Source of the DNA: Mytilus californianus
Lineage: Eukaryota > Mollusca > Bivalvia > Mytilida > Mytilidae
Assembly (NCBI RefSeq): GCF_021869535.1
Contig: NW_026262712.1
Span: 114,759,640-114,823,639, forward strand
DNA length: 64,000 bases
Reading direction: 5' to 3'
How positions within the stretch are numbered: the first letter of the stretch is position 1; the number at the start of each line of letters is the position of its first letter. Under the pieces are notes generated by a model. It saw nothing but the letters and a program-made list of their open reading frames with translations. It had not been told where the DNA came from and ran no database searches. Below are positions 11,705 to 28,502 of this stretch, in pieces. The translations under genes and the position numbers were made by a program.

Positions 11705-14217
11705 ATATAGCCATACCCCGCGACACCCATGATTATATTTCTCTAGAAGCCATTGAATAGGCCAACCACCCGGATTTTTACCAAATTTTTCAAATTTCGA
11801 GCCCAAGTTTCAGATTTTTGAACATAGCGCCACTCGAAACCTTGCGCAAACGATGCGCCTGTTTCTCCCTTACAAGACCTATATAGGAAATAAATCAAGG
11901 TTAAGTACATTTTGGTTCAAAGTGGTCTATATATTTATTTTTATTACCAAAAGTTTCATTTGTGCAAATTTGTTTGTGAGTTCAATTAAACAAAGACAAC
12001 AAAGGTGCTATTTTTTCAGGGAAGGACTTCTTTTACATACGTTCTAAATTGAAATGGGTGCAATGGTGATCTAACACCTACAACCAATCCGTTGACATGT
12101 GCAGATTTACTGTGGTACTGAATGTTACCCTGAAAAGGGGTGTGGCTTGTTTTATAAACAGATGTGGTAAATCCTATTTCGTGATAGAGATGTAAGTTTC
12201 TGCCTTTTAAATAATTTTTTTAACGGCCGTTGCTATCTTTTACAATTTTTCGGTTTTTAGATATATCGCCTTATTGTTAGCTGGCTTATTGTTCGCTAGT
12301 AATTGTTCGCTAGCTTCAGCCTGGTTATTGACACCTACAGTTTACAGGAGAAATACAGGGGTCGTATCAAAGATAAAAAAATCATTCAGGTATACCATGC
12401 ATGTAACATATACGTACATATTCGATTTGAACGGTATTATTTTGAAAAAAGAACGGATATTGAGCAAATATATAGCTATTGTGGATTTTCTGTGTTTTCC
12501 CCATTTCTTTCATGTGATACTTATTAAATGTAAACATTTATTCATAAACGATTTCTCTTTCAATTCTATAAATCGAAAAAAATCGGCAATCTATTCACAT
12601 CCGAATCCATTGCTTCTTCGGTAATATAATTATTAATATTTAGTTGTACGAGTTTTCCATGGAAGACCGCATTGCTTGCCAATAGCCGTTAACTTGTTTT
12701 TGGAATGTTATTTTATGACTCTACATTTTATCATCCCCATAGTAATTAAGGTACGGAGAGGACATTGTAACGGGACTTTCTGTCTGTCCGTAACGCGTCC
12801 AAAACACACTTGGGGAGGTTGCGTTTCTCAACAGATCTTCGCTATACTTGTTTTACATATTGAATACAATTGACTGTTATTAGTTGTCCCTTTGTTATTG
12901 ATATATTTTCTCCGTTGCCAGGCATAACCTTTACGAGAAACACGTCTAGTGTCTTGTCAAAGGCTAGAACTGCCTACCCTGTCAGAGCATTTTTGTTTTT
13001 TTTTGGTTCCAGTTTAACGGAGCCAGTTTTTTTCATATAACTTTGGGTTTTAATGAGAAAATTTCCCTTTTTCTCTTGTCCCTGGATTTGTTTTTGTTTC
13101 TTAAGTTTCCTTTGTAGGGTTCTACGCTTCGGTTTTCTACTCTTATCTAGTTTTACTATGCGTCCCAATGGTCCATTTTATTTCATCTCTGACCAAACAT
13201 AGGGGGAGGAATATGCTGGTCGATGGTATATTCTTTTCTCGGAAGAATTTTTATTTTACAATATTATGCTGCAGCATTAGATTTGATTTTTTTGTCGGGG
13301 CCGATCAGGTCTCGCTGCTTGGTAATTATTACCCGACAGTATTGAAGATCACGCGGTAACTCAGAATGTCTGTTTGATGTGTTGCATTGTGTGCGTTTAT
13401 GCTTTATTCGTGCCGTGTCCATTGCGCGTGCCTGCCTTTTCTCCGTATTGTCAAAGTATGTTTTGTGCTATTGGAATCCTGAACAAAATATAACCAATAA
13501 ATATGAAATAGGACATTTGCATTATCTAAATATTCTGTACAAGTTGTCTCTGAATACAGATTTAAATTGAACATAGCTTGAGTGAATTTAAAAAAACTAC
13601 CAAGTATAAAGTACATTACTAAGGAATCTGAGACCAAAAATAACGGACTATGTATAGACATGTGCCGCCCTTGTCAATAGACATACAACAATTGTCTGTT
13701 TGAATATTTACTACTTTTTTTTTTCATTTTGCTAGTTTAGAGTAGCTTTAATCTCATCTTCTAAAAATAATCAATAGAATATAAAGATTTTCCTTTTATT
13801 CATTCATGAGAGTCTCTTACTTTTTAAACCATTTTTCTCTATTCTTTATTTATTTTGAGCATTATTCTCTATTCTTTATAATTTAGCATCCCATTCTCCT
13901 CTATTCTTTTCTTTTTTTGTCCAAGATTTTGTAGTATTGGTCCATTTATGTCTATTCTGTAAACTCCATCCAGACCCTCATTCAAACCAAATTCAAAAAT
14001 GAAATTGAAGAATTTAAATCAGTTAATGGATTACAACCCAAACAAGAAAAATATCGTTGTGGTAAATACATGTAGGCAAAAAGATCCTTTCAATTCAGTT
14101 ACTGGTAAGCAGTATATACAATCATCATTACTTTGAGACGACCAAATACAATCTAACCTGTCGTAGTCGTTGTGAACTGTAGGTGTAGACAATTATTGAG
14201 TAAAAAAAACAATTAAA
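11705..14217 (+). other. 5' flank of actin copy 2, no gene seen
   Basis: AT-rich. No supportable coding frame; the open frames of 60-116 codons carry no recognisable motif. A GC-richer patch at about 12750-13450 has unusual density of CG dinucleotides (for example near 12780-12800 and 13300-13440) and may be a degraded insertion that I cannot name. The actin promoter must lie in the last part of this stretch, but I could not pick out a convincing TATA or CArG box. Confidence 0.5.
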
Positions 14218-16846
<2,629 letters not shown>

Positions 16847-16978
16847 ACTGCGAAATATCTTGCTCAGAACTACAATTAATTGTTATAATATATATATTTG
16901 CGTTGATATGATGCTTTTGTATCATTTGTAAATTCAAATTATTTTGTATAATTTTTATAAAAGTCTTCAGATTACAAA

Positions 16979-16984
16979 AATAAA
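16979..16984 (+). promoter_or_regulatory. Poly(A) signal of actin copy 2
   Basis: AATAAA 133 bases after the stop codon, within ACAAAAATAAAACAG. Confidence 0.75.
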
Positions 16985-17059
16985 ACAGTAAACACACATT
17001 TAATGTGTCGTGTGATATATGGATGGTTGTCTGGGTTTCAAAAAGTTATATGAGATACA

Positions 17060-17135
17060 AGGGAAATAATTTGGCCCGCCAGACGTGCATTTCGTCTACG
17101 TTAGACTCATTACACTCACCAGTTGCGCTCGAATT
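17060..17135 (+). repeat. Interspersed repeat (CGCCAGACG family)
   Basis: CCCGCCAGACGTGCATTTCG followed by a TCATT...GCTCGAATTAAAA stretch; related modules lie at 3270-3400, 17355-17400, 43600-43700 and, inverted, 35850-36020. Confidence 0.6.
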
Positions 17136-17409
17136 AAAACTGTTGGAATACAATATGAAAAAAAAAATAAAAGAAATCGAATTGTTGTTCATATTACGGC
17201 GGCAATTTGAATAAATGAACATTTTGTTATGACTAAATTTACAGAAAATGAGCGTATGAATAATTTTTTGTCAAAACCGAATTGCGAAATACTGGGCTGG
17301 GGCTACCATCGTGGACGTAACGACTACCAGCAGTGTCATCGATCAAGTGGTTGTATAAACTCATCAGCGATACCAGGCTTCTAATTTGGTACGCTAGACG
17401 CTTAACATA

Positions 17410-17810
17410 CTTTTTGACCTCTCAATGTGCAAATAATATATCCTGTTTTATTATGTCTGTCGTCTTGAATATCCTAAACCAGAATCACTTAATATTGTTT
17501 TGCTCGACTGAATTTCACTGGTGCTGCTTTTAACTACCATAACAGTGATCAATAATTTCTCTTTCCAAAATATTTGTTGAAAGTTAAATTACAAAGGTTT
17601 AACTAAGGCAGTAGAAAGTCGTAAAAATAGATAATTGTCCATTAAGAAATGCAGCTTTAAATTAGTCATATTCATATAATGTTGAGATATACACTAAGTT
17701 TAAGAAAGTACATTCAGTCTACTTAGTAGACTTTCAATTCCGCTGATGTTTGGGAAATGGGCGTAATATATTTTTTATGGGAGGTTTTGAAACAGAACAG
17801 TGCTCATTCT
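17410..17810 (+). repeat. 3' flank shared by actin copies 2 and 3
   Basis: CTCTCAATGTGC, a TGTCTG-GTCTT stretch and GGAAATGGGC-CAATAT-type sequence occur in the same order at 25205-25480 beyond copy 3. This shows that copy 2 also belongs to the tandem duplication series, only older. Confidence 0.65.
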
Positions 17811-17954
17811 TAGTGTTGTATGAGTTATCAAAAGTAAGTCGATGTTATATGTAAAAATGAGTAAAAGATGTAGAAATGCGTCAATGTGACAGCAATATAA
17901 CCAGAAAAGTCATTACGGTTGTCATTCCTTAATTTGTACATTTGTTATTACCAT

Positions 17955-18170
17955 GAGAAATATGACTGGTGCCACATGTGAAGCAAAATCTAAAACGGTT
18001 CCGGAGCACATGAGAGCTGCAACAGTGTTTTCGTGTGGTTTGTTTTTGCTCATTCTTTATTTTTTTATGTAGTGTTTTGAGTCTTTTCTTTTTTTGCAAT
18101 TGCGTTTCAAATGTTCTTCTACTTATGTATTCTGATTGTCCGCTGGGTATCGTCTGCCTCTTTTTAGTAA
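17955..18170 (+). repeat. Penelope-like tail repeat, degraded
   Basis: Begins GGTGCCACATGTGAAGC, continues with a TTCCGGAGCAC module, and then a decayed TTTTTGCTCATTCTTTA...ATGTAGTGTTTTG stretch. Same family as 18805, 56955 and 60110. Confidence 0.65.
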
Positions 18171-18804
18171 AATTTGGCATATAAATTGCATTTAATGCAT
18201 ACCTTTATGAAAAAACATATGACTTGAATTTGCATTTCAAGATAGTTTTTTCCTTTCCTGATGAATTCCAATAATATTGTATCGTACAGTTTGTGCAGAC
18301 ATGTCATGTCAAACTAAATGATATTTTCCAACGCTATTTAAATATTTTATCGAGTTCGGCCCTTCTCGTTACTGGCTTTGACGACTGGCAAGACAACGGG
18401 TGTCGCATGCAAAGTAAGATATGACTAGCGTCCTATAGTGCTACATAATAATATCGGTTGTTATAAGAAGTCTTATTGCGGAAGCTTTTGAGTTTAATTG
18501 TTTGCTGTATGTTGGTCAGTACACCAGTAGCACTGCATTTGATTTGTCTTCTTTCTCTTTTCTTCACTTGATTTCAATCCCCATATCCCTTTGATATAGT
18601 AAGTTTTAATAGTAGTAATTTACATTGGACTCGTCACTTACAAGTGATTTCTGATCAGTTTCGATTGTAAGATCAATTACTGGTCATTGAATAACGACTT
18701 TGTATGATTCAAGCCAGTATTGCAGAATTCGAAAATACTCCTCTGAAGGACATATTGTTTACTTTGCAAAAATTTAGATTGTATCGTGATATTTTCTACG
18801 GGTG

Positions 18805-19020
18805 TCACATGTAGAGCAGAATCTGCTCACCCTTCGGTATCACCTTAGATCACCACCGGTTTTTTGTGGGCTTATTGTTGCTCTGTGTTAATTTTTTCTA
18901 TGTTGTGTTTTGTATACTGTTTTTTTGGTTGTTTGTTTTTGTTTTTTGCCATGCTGTTGTAAGTTTGTCATCGATTTATGAGTTTGAATTTCCTTTTGAT
19001 ATCTTCCGCCTCTGTTTCTA
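18805..19020 (+). repeat. Penelope-like tail repeat
   Basis: GTGTCACATGTAGAGCAGAA followed by the CTATGTTGTGTTTTG module and ATTTATGAGTTTG. Counterpart of 885-1081, and more complete at its 5' side. Confidence 0.7.
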
Positions 19021-19979
19021 AAATTGAATGAAAAGTATATGTCACACCGCATTTTGCAAGCTGTAGGTTGTGTGAATATTCTTATCTTGTACGAATGATA
19101 GAAGAAAAAATGCGATATTTTGTTATTCAAAAAATTTAAAACAACGAAAAAAATAGAATTTTGAAATGAAATATAAGCAGATAGTTCTTTTAAGATACTG
19201 AATCAATTAAGAAATGTCCTCCATTCTTAAAAGAAGCTGCTACCATAAGATGAAATCGAATGCCTACTTTAATTATTCCAAATAAAAAAGTCATAAAAAT
19301 TATTTTATTATCTGTATCACGATTAGCTAATTTCAGTAAAACGGACCCGATCATTTAGTGACATTTGCGGTCAAGATGGAGGAAAACTTACATACCACAT
19401 TCTATGTATAAAAGTCAAACCTTTTGCTGAAACCTCTATTATAATGAAGAAGCAGCATAGAGTATAATTATTAGGCTCATTATAAATGTTTGTATGAATG
19501 AAACATGCAATATTAGAAACAGAATTTTTATATGAATATTGAGGCTTAGTCATTTGTTATAACGGTGTGAAATTGTGTTATAATCTTTACTTTTTTTCTC
19601 TAAATTAGATATGGTTTAAAAAAATTAAAAAAATTACGCAACATTAGATAGTAGGTGCATCAACAAGTAAGCGTCTTCTGATATGCATGCATCATACCCC
19701 ATGCCATTTAAGACTCAATTAAAACACTTAAGCAAGGCGACAGTAATTAACCGATGTTCAATTTAGAAACGATTAGGAAGAGACAAATCAAGGTAGCACA
19801 CAAAAACTGAGGAAATCGCATGAATCAAAAAGAAAAGAGACCGGTTGCATCGACAGTGTAATCGTCTCCTGCTTAGCATGCATCGGTAACCCTGCAAATT
19901 CATACGTATTCAAAATGTCACAATCGGGAATGGGACACAATTGGTAAAATTACAGTTCAGATTACTATAGATCTAAGAC

Positions 19980-20435
19980 CGCGAAAACATGTCACTACTG
20001 AGTTGACACAGCGACACATTGTGTTGATCAACTAATTCAGTATGGGTGACCATTAAACTTATGTCGATTTCAGTCGTTCTTCAACATAACTCTATTCGAG
20101 CGGTTTTTGTGTAAGGAACATACCTCTGAAATTCGTATAGTGTGAACATGTGCTATAGTAACGTAGTTACTGAGATATGTAAACGCCATACGATGGATCA
20201 AAGGGTATAATACTGCTGAGAAATGGAAAGTTGAAATCATCACGTTTGTCATTAATTTTAGTTTGCTGTCGCCCATCTGTGTAAATATCGAGGAAAAGAT
20301 CAAGATATATACCAGACCTTCTACTTTCGGTGGTATCCTTATTGTCAAGTTCAATAGAATAAATGAGATGTAAGCACCCATTGAAATGTGGGTTATTGAG
20401 TGACAGAACATCATTAATATATCTGAAAGCAAAAT
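19980..20435 (-). pseudogene. Penelope-like reverse transcriptase remnant (better preserved copy)
   Basis: The minus strand reads FRYINDVLSLNNPHF, then ELDNKDTTES, YLDLFLDIYTDG, INDKRDDFNFPF and SYGVYISQ in one frame for about 85 codons before a stop. RYIND corresponds to the catalytic RYIDD with the first Asp changed to Asn. Counterpart of 1975-2410. Non-functional. Confidence 0.75.
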
Positions 20436-20569
20436 AAAAGAACTGTGTGAAAGTACTTTAGTTGTTTCTCTTTGGACGGAAATTTATTTTCAATGGTAAT
20501 GAAGAGCCAGCAGAAGTATCAAATTTATCTGTGATTAATGTGTGTAATCTTTAAGTTTTTAAAATCTTT

Positions 20570-20865
20570 TTATTCCATTTCATCGTTTGTTAAGCAATAG
20601 TTAGTTTTTATTCCAAATTGATTAAAATTCCTAATTATCACTTTCAATGTATCTTGCTTTGCATCGGCAGAGGCCCATTTTGTTCGTTTTATAACCAGTC
20701 TACAATTGCAAAGGTAATCAAAAGAGAGACGGAAGATACCAAAGAAATAGTCAAACTCATAAGTCGAAAAAGAAATGACAATGCCATGGCAAAAAACGAA
20801 ACACGGCCAAAAGACAAACATCAGTCTACAAAACACAGCATATGTTAAAACTGAGAAATAACAGA
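20570..20865 (-). repeat. Penelope-like tail repeat nested in the RT remnant
   Basis: Minus-strand copy of the TTGTGTTTTGTAGACT / TTGCCATGGCATTG module between the two RT fragments, in the same position as 2603-2865. Confidence 0.65.
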
Positions 20866-20884
20866 GTCAAATCGAGAATTGACA

Positions 20885-21035
20885 TATAAACTATTGGAAT
20901 CCATTGGAATACCGACTGTCTGCTGAAATATAAAATCCATCAAATTTAACAAATACGTTGTCTGTCGATAATATATAAAAGTCCAGCATTTTGAAGATAT
21001 CATCTTCGGTGTATTTGTTTCGGGAATCGGTTTGG
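20885..21035 (-). pseudogene. Penelope-like reverse transcriptase remnant (5' part)
   Basis: The minus strand gives TDSRNKYTEDDIFKMLDF and then a disrupted DNVFVKF stretch with a duplicated or inserted patch. Counterpart of 2870-3007. Confidence 0.6.
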
Positions 21036-22570
21036 TTTTTCATAAACTAAGATTTTTCATGACTTAAACAAAAATTTTTTTTTTTTTTTGAAGTAAATTC
21101 TCTGTTAAATGAGACGATGCAGTCGATATAAAGATAGGAAATACGAAATAATTTGTGAATATAAAGATCAGACGACTATTTTTGTATATACAGATCTATA
21201 ATCGTGAAGCATTTCTCTGGTGATTGAGATGCAGGCCGTTTTATTTTGTTTTATGTCTTTTCAAGCCAGCTACAAGATGGAATATGTGTTTGTTGAAGGT
21301 AAACATGTATTTCTGGAGACATTACTTTTGGATTTATTTTTAAATTTGACTTTGATTCTGCCACATATAATACACGTGACTACCACATATAGCATGTGAA
21401 GCATAACTGTTAACAAAATTATATCTCATATGTAGTACATTTGATTCGGTGAATTCATTTTAATAATGCAAGAGTTATGAAACTCGATAGAGCACGGACT
21501 AATTTGAATAATTTTTCTTTACTTTGTTGCCCCTTTTGAAAATTAACATATTGATTTGTACAGGCACAACACGATTATATTTTAAACAAATCATAAAACT
21601 GCGATTGTGGATATAAACTGTTCAACAAAAAGAACCAGAGAAAACAGTTTTACCTTCTTTACTTATAATTTGATACGACATTTAAACATAAATTTCATTT
21701 AAAGGAAATGTCTAAACAATTAGATTTAGAAAGTGTTTGATTTAAATTTTAACTGATATATAATTTCAAACTATGAGGAAAAATACATTTAAATTCTACA
21801 ACATCTAATATCGTCTTACGACTGGAAGTAAATACCTCAATATCTATCATATCAAACATCTTCCTACGAATTTACTAATACACGTCTTGTTTTGTGTACA
21901 ATATATGGATTTTCGTTTATGAATTGATTCATACATGTTTCAATGTCTATTTCTATATCATCTGACTGGCCCTGAAGTACCACTTTTAACTTAAATATCT
22001 GGCATTTAAGAAAACATGTGAATGTTTTTTTTGGGATCATGATGAGGCTGTTTATTTGTGTCTACATTTGTATCCTGAAACTATGAATATCACGTCACAG
22101 CTGTGGTTACAAATTTTATCATTATATTAAACTCTACCATCCATTCAAAGAATGTTGGAGTCACCGTAATCATACAAAATAAATCAACGATTTATCATAC
22201 TCTTATCTTTCACATTTGTTGAATTTAAATGAAAACAAACTTAAAAAAGATGGTTCACTAACAAATTGTATAAATACGTGTGTATTCTAGAACTAAGTGT
22301 GAGATCATTATAAATATTCAGAAGGTAAAAGAAATGCATCAATAAACATGACGTATGACTTTAACAGGTTCAACGGTCTATTAAACTATAAACCTTTCCG
22401 ATACTTTTATGCAAAATATTCATTCTGAATTGCCATATATAGTAACAAATAGCTTTCTATCCCAAGATGCAAAGATGAAAACAGGTGAATAAAACTAGGG
22501 TGAATTTTGAAATCTGCACAGTCGATCCCTGTGATAAGACCAGACAGGTTACAAAAAACAAATGAATTAG

Positions 22571-24984
<2,414 letters not shown>

Positions 24985-25117
24985 TGAACTAAAAAATAGA
25001 CTCGAAGTCAATAAATGATACGAAGCGTTTATGAAGATTTAATATTTTGAGAAAAATCAAAGCACGATGCTCACTCACAAGTATTTGTATTGCTTTTGTA
25101 GTTCTTTCTTGAACACA

Positions 25118-25123
25118 AATAAA
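25118..25123 (+). promoter_or_regulatory. Poly(A) signal of actin copy 3
   Basis: AATAAA in the context ACACAAATAAAACTG, identical to that after copy 1. Confidence 0.65.
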
Positions 25124-25524
25124 ACTGTAAAATTTCATTTGGTGTGTCTTTTAATATATGTATATATTGTTGTTTGAGTCGAAGGTAGGCAATTGGCATT
25201 CAATTTCGATCTCTCAATGTGCTAGCTAGTAATATATGCTACTTGATTTTGTCTGTAGTCTTAAAATTCTTAGAACTGAAACACCTAGTATTTTGTTGGA
25301 AAATATTTGACTGATTTTGATTATTTACTTGAATTAAAGAGACCAATACTTACTTTCTATAAAAATTGTTTAAAAACAATAATAATACGCATCTAACCTC
25401 AGTAGTATTTTGGAAATGGGCACAATATTTTGTTTTACCGTTTCTTTTAAAAGAAAACTGTTTTCATTCTAAGTGGTGCATATGTGAGCAACATGAAATA
25501 CTTGTAATTTTTTGACTGTCATAC

Positions 25525-25735
25525 AAGTGAGAGGTTTAGCTAGCTATAAAACCAGGTTTAATCCACCATTTTCTAGATAAGGAGATGGCTGTACCAAGTC
25601 ATGAATATGATAGTTGTTTTCCATTCGTTTGCTGTGTTTGAGCTTTTAAGTTTGCCATTTGTTAGAGTACTTTCCGTTTTGAATTTTCCTTGGAGTTCGG
25701 TATTTTTGTTATTCTGCTTTTTGATAATAAATATG
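25525..25735 (+). repeat. Interspersed repeat (GAGAGGTTTAGC...CAGTTGTTTTCC family)
   Basis: GAGAGGTTTAGCTAGCTATA, AAACCAGGTTTAATCCACCA and a TTTTCCATTCGTTTG module. The same order is found at 41610-41825 and 53470-53640, inverted at 47420-47620, and in variant form at 36130-36400. Confidence 0.75.
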
Positions 25736-26109
25736 AAATTAATAGATATATCAATAAGACAACTAACTAATAAAACCATAAAAGTGGAATACATACAATT
25801 CGTTTCAAGATAAACCTTTAGGAAAGACGGATTGAATTTAATGTATAGAAAACGATTAAAAAAAAATGTATCAACTGCAATCGATATTGTTTCGTTAACA
25901 GCTTTGACAGATGGGCAAAACATTAGAGGTAACAGTAGTTTATTGATTTTCAAATATCAAAAATCCATTAAAAAGATACAATACCGAGTGAACACAAATC
26001 ATAATTCCAAGATGAGCAAGACCGGGTGTGTCTCCTTCTTTCGTGCATTACCCAAAATTAACTAGAAGTCAGTCGTATTGTCAAAATCAGAAATAATGCA
26101 CATTTGGTA

Positions 26110-26362
26110 AATCTATGGACGAGGCGACAATACAACTGGTGCCGCATGCAATGTAGGATATGTTTACTCTCTAACGGTAGTACAAATCATTACAGGTTTT
26201 CATTGGAGTTCTTATCGTTGAAGCTTTTAATGGTATTGCTTGCTTTTGGTAAACATCTGCATTTCTTGCTTAGTACACCATAATACCTCAATTGGTATAT
26301 ATTTGTCTTTGTTTGTCAGAAAACCAGTATCGCTTCTATTAGAATAAATCTATATTTTTTGC
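26110..26362 (+). repeat. Unique-to-array transition, related to 160-300 and 18385-18545
   Basis: ACTGGTGCCGCATGCAATGT, then a CGTTGAAGCTTTTAATGG stretch, aligns with the start of both duplication blocks, where TATGTTGGTCAGTACACC occurs once. From about 26270 degenerate versions of the minisatellite unit begin. Confidence 0.55.
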
Positions 26363-27260
26363 GCCGCTGTTGGTAAGCATAAGTATTTGTTAGCCAGTAC
26401 ACCTTTATCCTGGTACTGGTATACATTAATATTTATTGGTCATGAGTTCACTCCTATCCTGCTGTTGGTATACATTCGTATTTGTAGGTCAAAACACCTT
26501 CATCCTACTGTTCATATGCATCAGTATTTGGTGGTCAGTACACCTGCTGTTGGTATGCATCATATTTGATGGTAAGTACACCTTGATCCTTGTGTTGGTA
26601 TACATCTGTATTTGTTAGTCAACACACCTTTATCCTGCTGTTGGTAAACATCTGTATTTGTTTGTCACTATACCTTTATCCTGCTGTTGGAATATTCATC
26701 AGTATTTGCTAGCCAGAACACCTTTACCCTGCTGTTGGTATACATCTGTATTTGTTGGTCAGTACACCTTTATCCTGCTGTTGATATATAGATCAGTATT
26801 TGCTAGCCAGTAAACCTTTATCCTGCTGTTGGTGTACATCAGTATTTGTTGGTCAGTATCCTGCCGCTGGTATATTTATTTGTATTAGTTGGTCAGCACA
26901 CGGGTATATCCTACTTTAGCATTTATTGGTCAGTACACCTTTATCCTGTTGATGGTATATACATCAGTATGTGTTGGTCAGTTCACCTTTATCCTGTTGA
27001 TGGTATATATTTCACCATTTCTTGGTCAGTACACTTTTATACTGCTGTTGGTATATACTTTAGCATTTGTTGGTCAGTTCACTTTTATTCTGCTGTTGGT
27101 ATATGCATTTGCATTTGGTGGTCAGTTCACCTTTATCCTGTTGATGGTATATACATCAGTATTTGTTGGTCAGTTCACTTTTATCCTATTGATGGTATGT
27201 ATTTCAGCATTTGTTGGTCAGTTCACCTTTATCCTGCTGGTGGTATACATCAGTATTTGC

Positions 27261-27996
27261 TAGCCGGTACACCTTTATCCTGCTGTTGGTATACATCAGT
27301 ATATGTTGGTCCGTACACCTTTATCCTGCTGTTGGTATACATCAGCATTTGTTGGTCAGTTCACCTTCATCCTGCTGTTAGTATACATCAGTATTTGTTG
27401 GTCAGTACACCTTCATCCTGCTGGTGGTATACATCAGTATTTGCTAGCCGGTACACATTTATCCTGCTGTTGGTATACATCAGTATTTGTTGGTCAGTAC
27501 ACCTTTATCCTGCTGTTGGTATACATCAGCATTTGTTGGTCAGTTCACCTTCATCCTGCTGTTAGTATACATCAGTATTTGTTGGTCAGTACACCTTCAT
27601 CCTGCTGGTGGTATACATCAGTATTTGCTAGGCGGTACACATTTATCCTGCTGTTGGTATACATCAGTATTTGTTGGTCAGTACACCTTTATCCTGCTGT
27701 TGGTATACATCAGCATTTGTTGGTCAGTTCACCTTCATCCTGCTGTTAGTATACATCAGTATTTGTTGGTCAGTACACCTTCATCCTGCTGGTGGTATAC
27801 ATCAGTATTTGCTAGCCGGTACACATTTATCCTGCTGTTGGTATACATCAGTATTTGTTGGTCAGTTCACCTTTATCCTGCTGCTGGTATACATCAGTAT
27901 TTGTTGGTCAGTTCACCTTTATCCTGCTGGTGGTATACATCAGTATTTGTTGGTCAGTTCACCTTTATCCTGCTAGTGGTATACATCAGTATTTGC
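27261..27996 (+). repeat. Higher-order repeat, 184 bp (4 x 46) x 4
   Basis: The variant TTGCTAGCCGGTACAC recurs at 27261, 27445, 27629, 27813 and 27997, exactly 184 bp apart, each followed by the same order of unit variants. Beyond 28 kb the spacing becomes irregular. Confidence 0.9.
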
Positions 27997-28502
27997 TAGC
28001 CGGTACACCTTTACCCTGCTGTTGGTATACATCAGTATTTGTTCGTCAGTACACCTGCTGGTGGTATACATCAGTTTTGTTGGTCAGTACACCTTAATCC
28101 TGCTTGTGGTATACATCAGTATTTGTTGGTCAGTACACCTTTATCCTGCTGGTGGTATACATCAGTATTTGCTAGCCGGTACACTTTATCCTACTGTTGG
28201 TATACATCAGTATTTGTTGGTCAGTTCACCTTTATCCTGCTGGTGGTATACATCAGTATTTGTTGGTCAGTACACCTTTATCTTGCTGGTGGTACACATC
28301 AGTATTTGCTAGCCAGTACACCTTTACCCCTGCTGTTGGTATACATTAGTATTTGTTGGTCAGTACACCTACTGGTGGTAAACATCAGTATTTGTTGGTC
28401 AGTACACCTTTATCCTGCTGGTGGTATACATCAGTATTTGCTAGCCGGTACACCTTTATCCTGCTGTTGGTATACATCAGTATTTGTTGGTTAGTACACA
28501 TG

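Noticed and set aside
12974-13168. Basic 64-codon minus-strand frame (MGRIVKLDKSRKPKRR...)
   Set aside because: The lysine-rich composition comes from A-rich sequence. No family motif, no partner exon or conserved context is visible.
22430-22445. CArG-like box (CCATATATAG) upstream of actin copy 3
   Set aside because: It has one mismatch to the CC(A/T)6GG consensus and such AT-rich words are common here; the counterpart in copy 1 (CCACATATAG) is worse. Not reported as a regulatory site.
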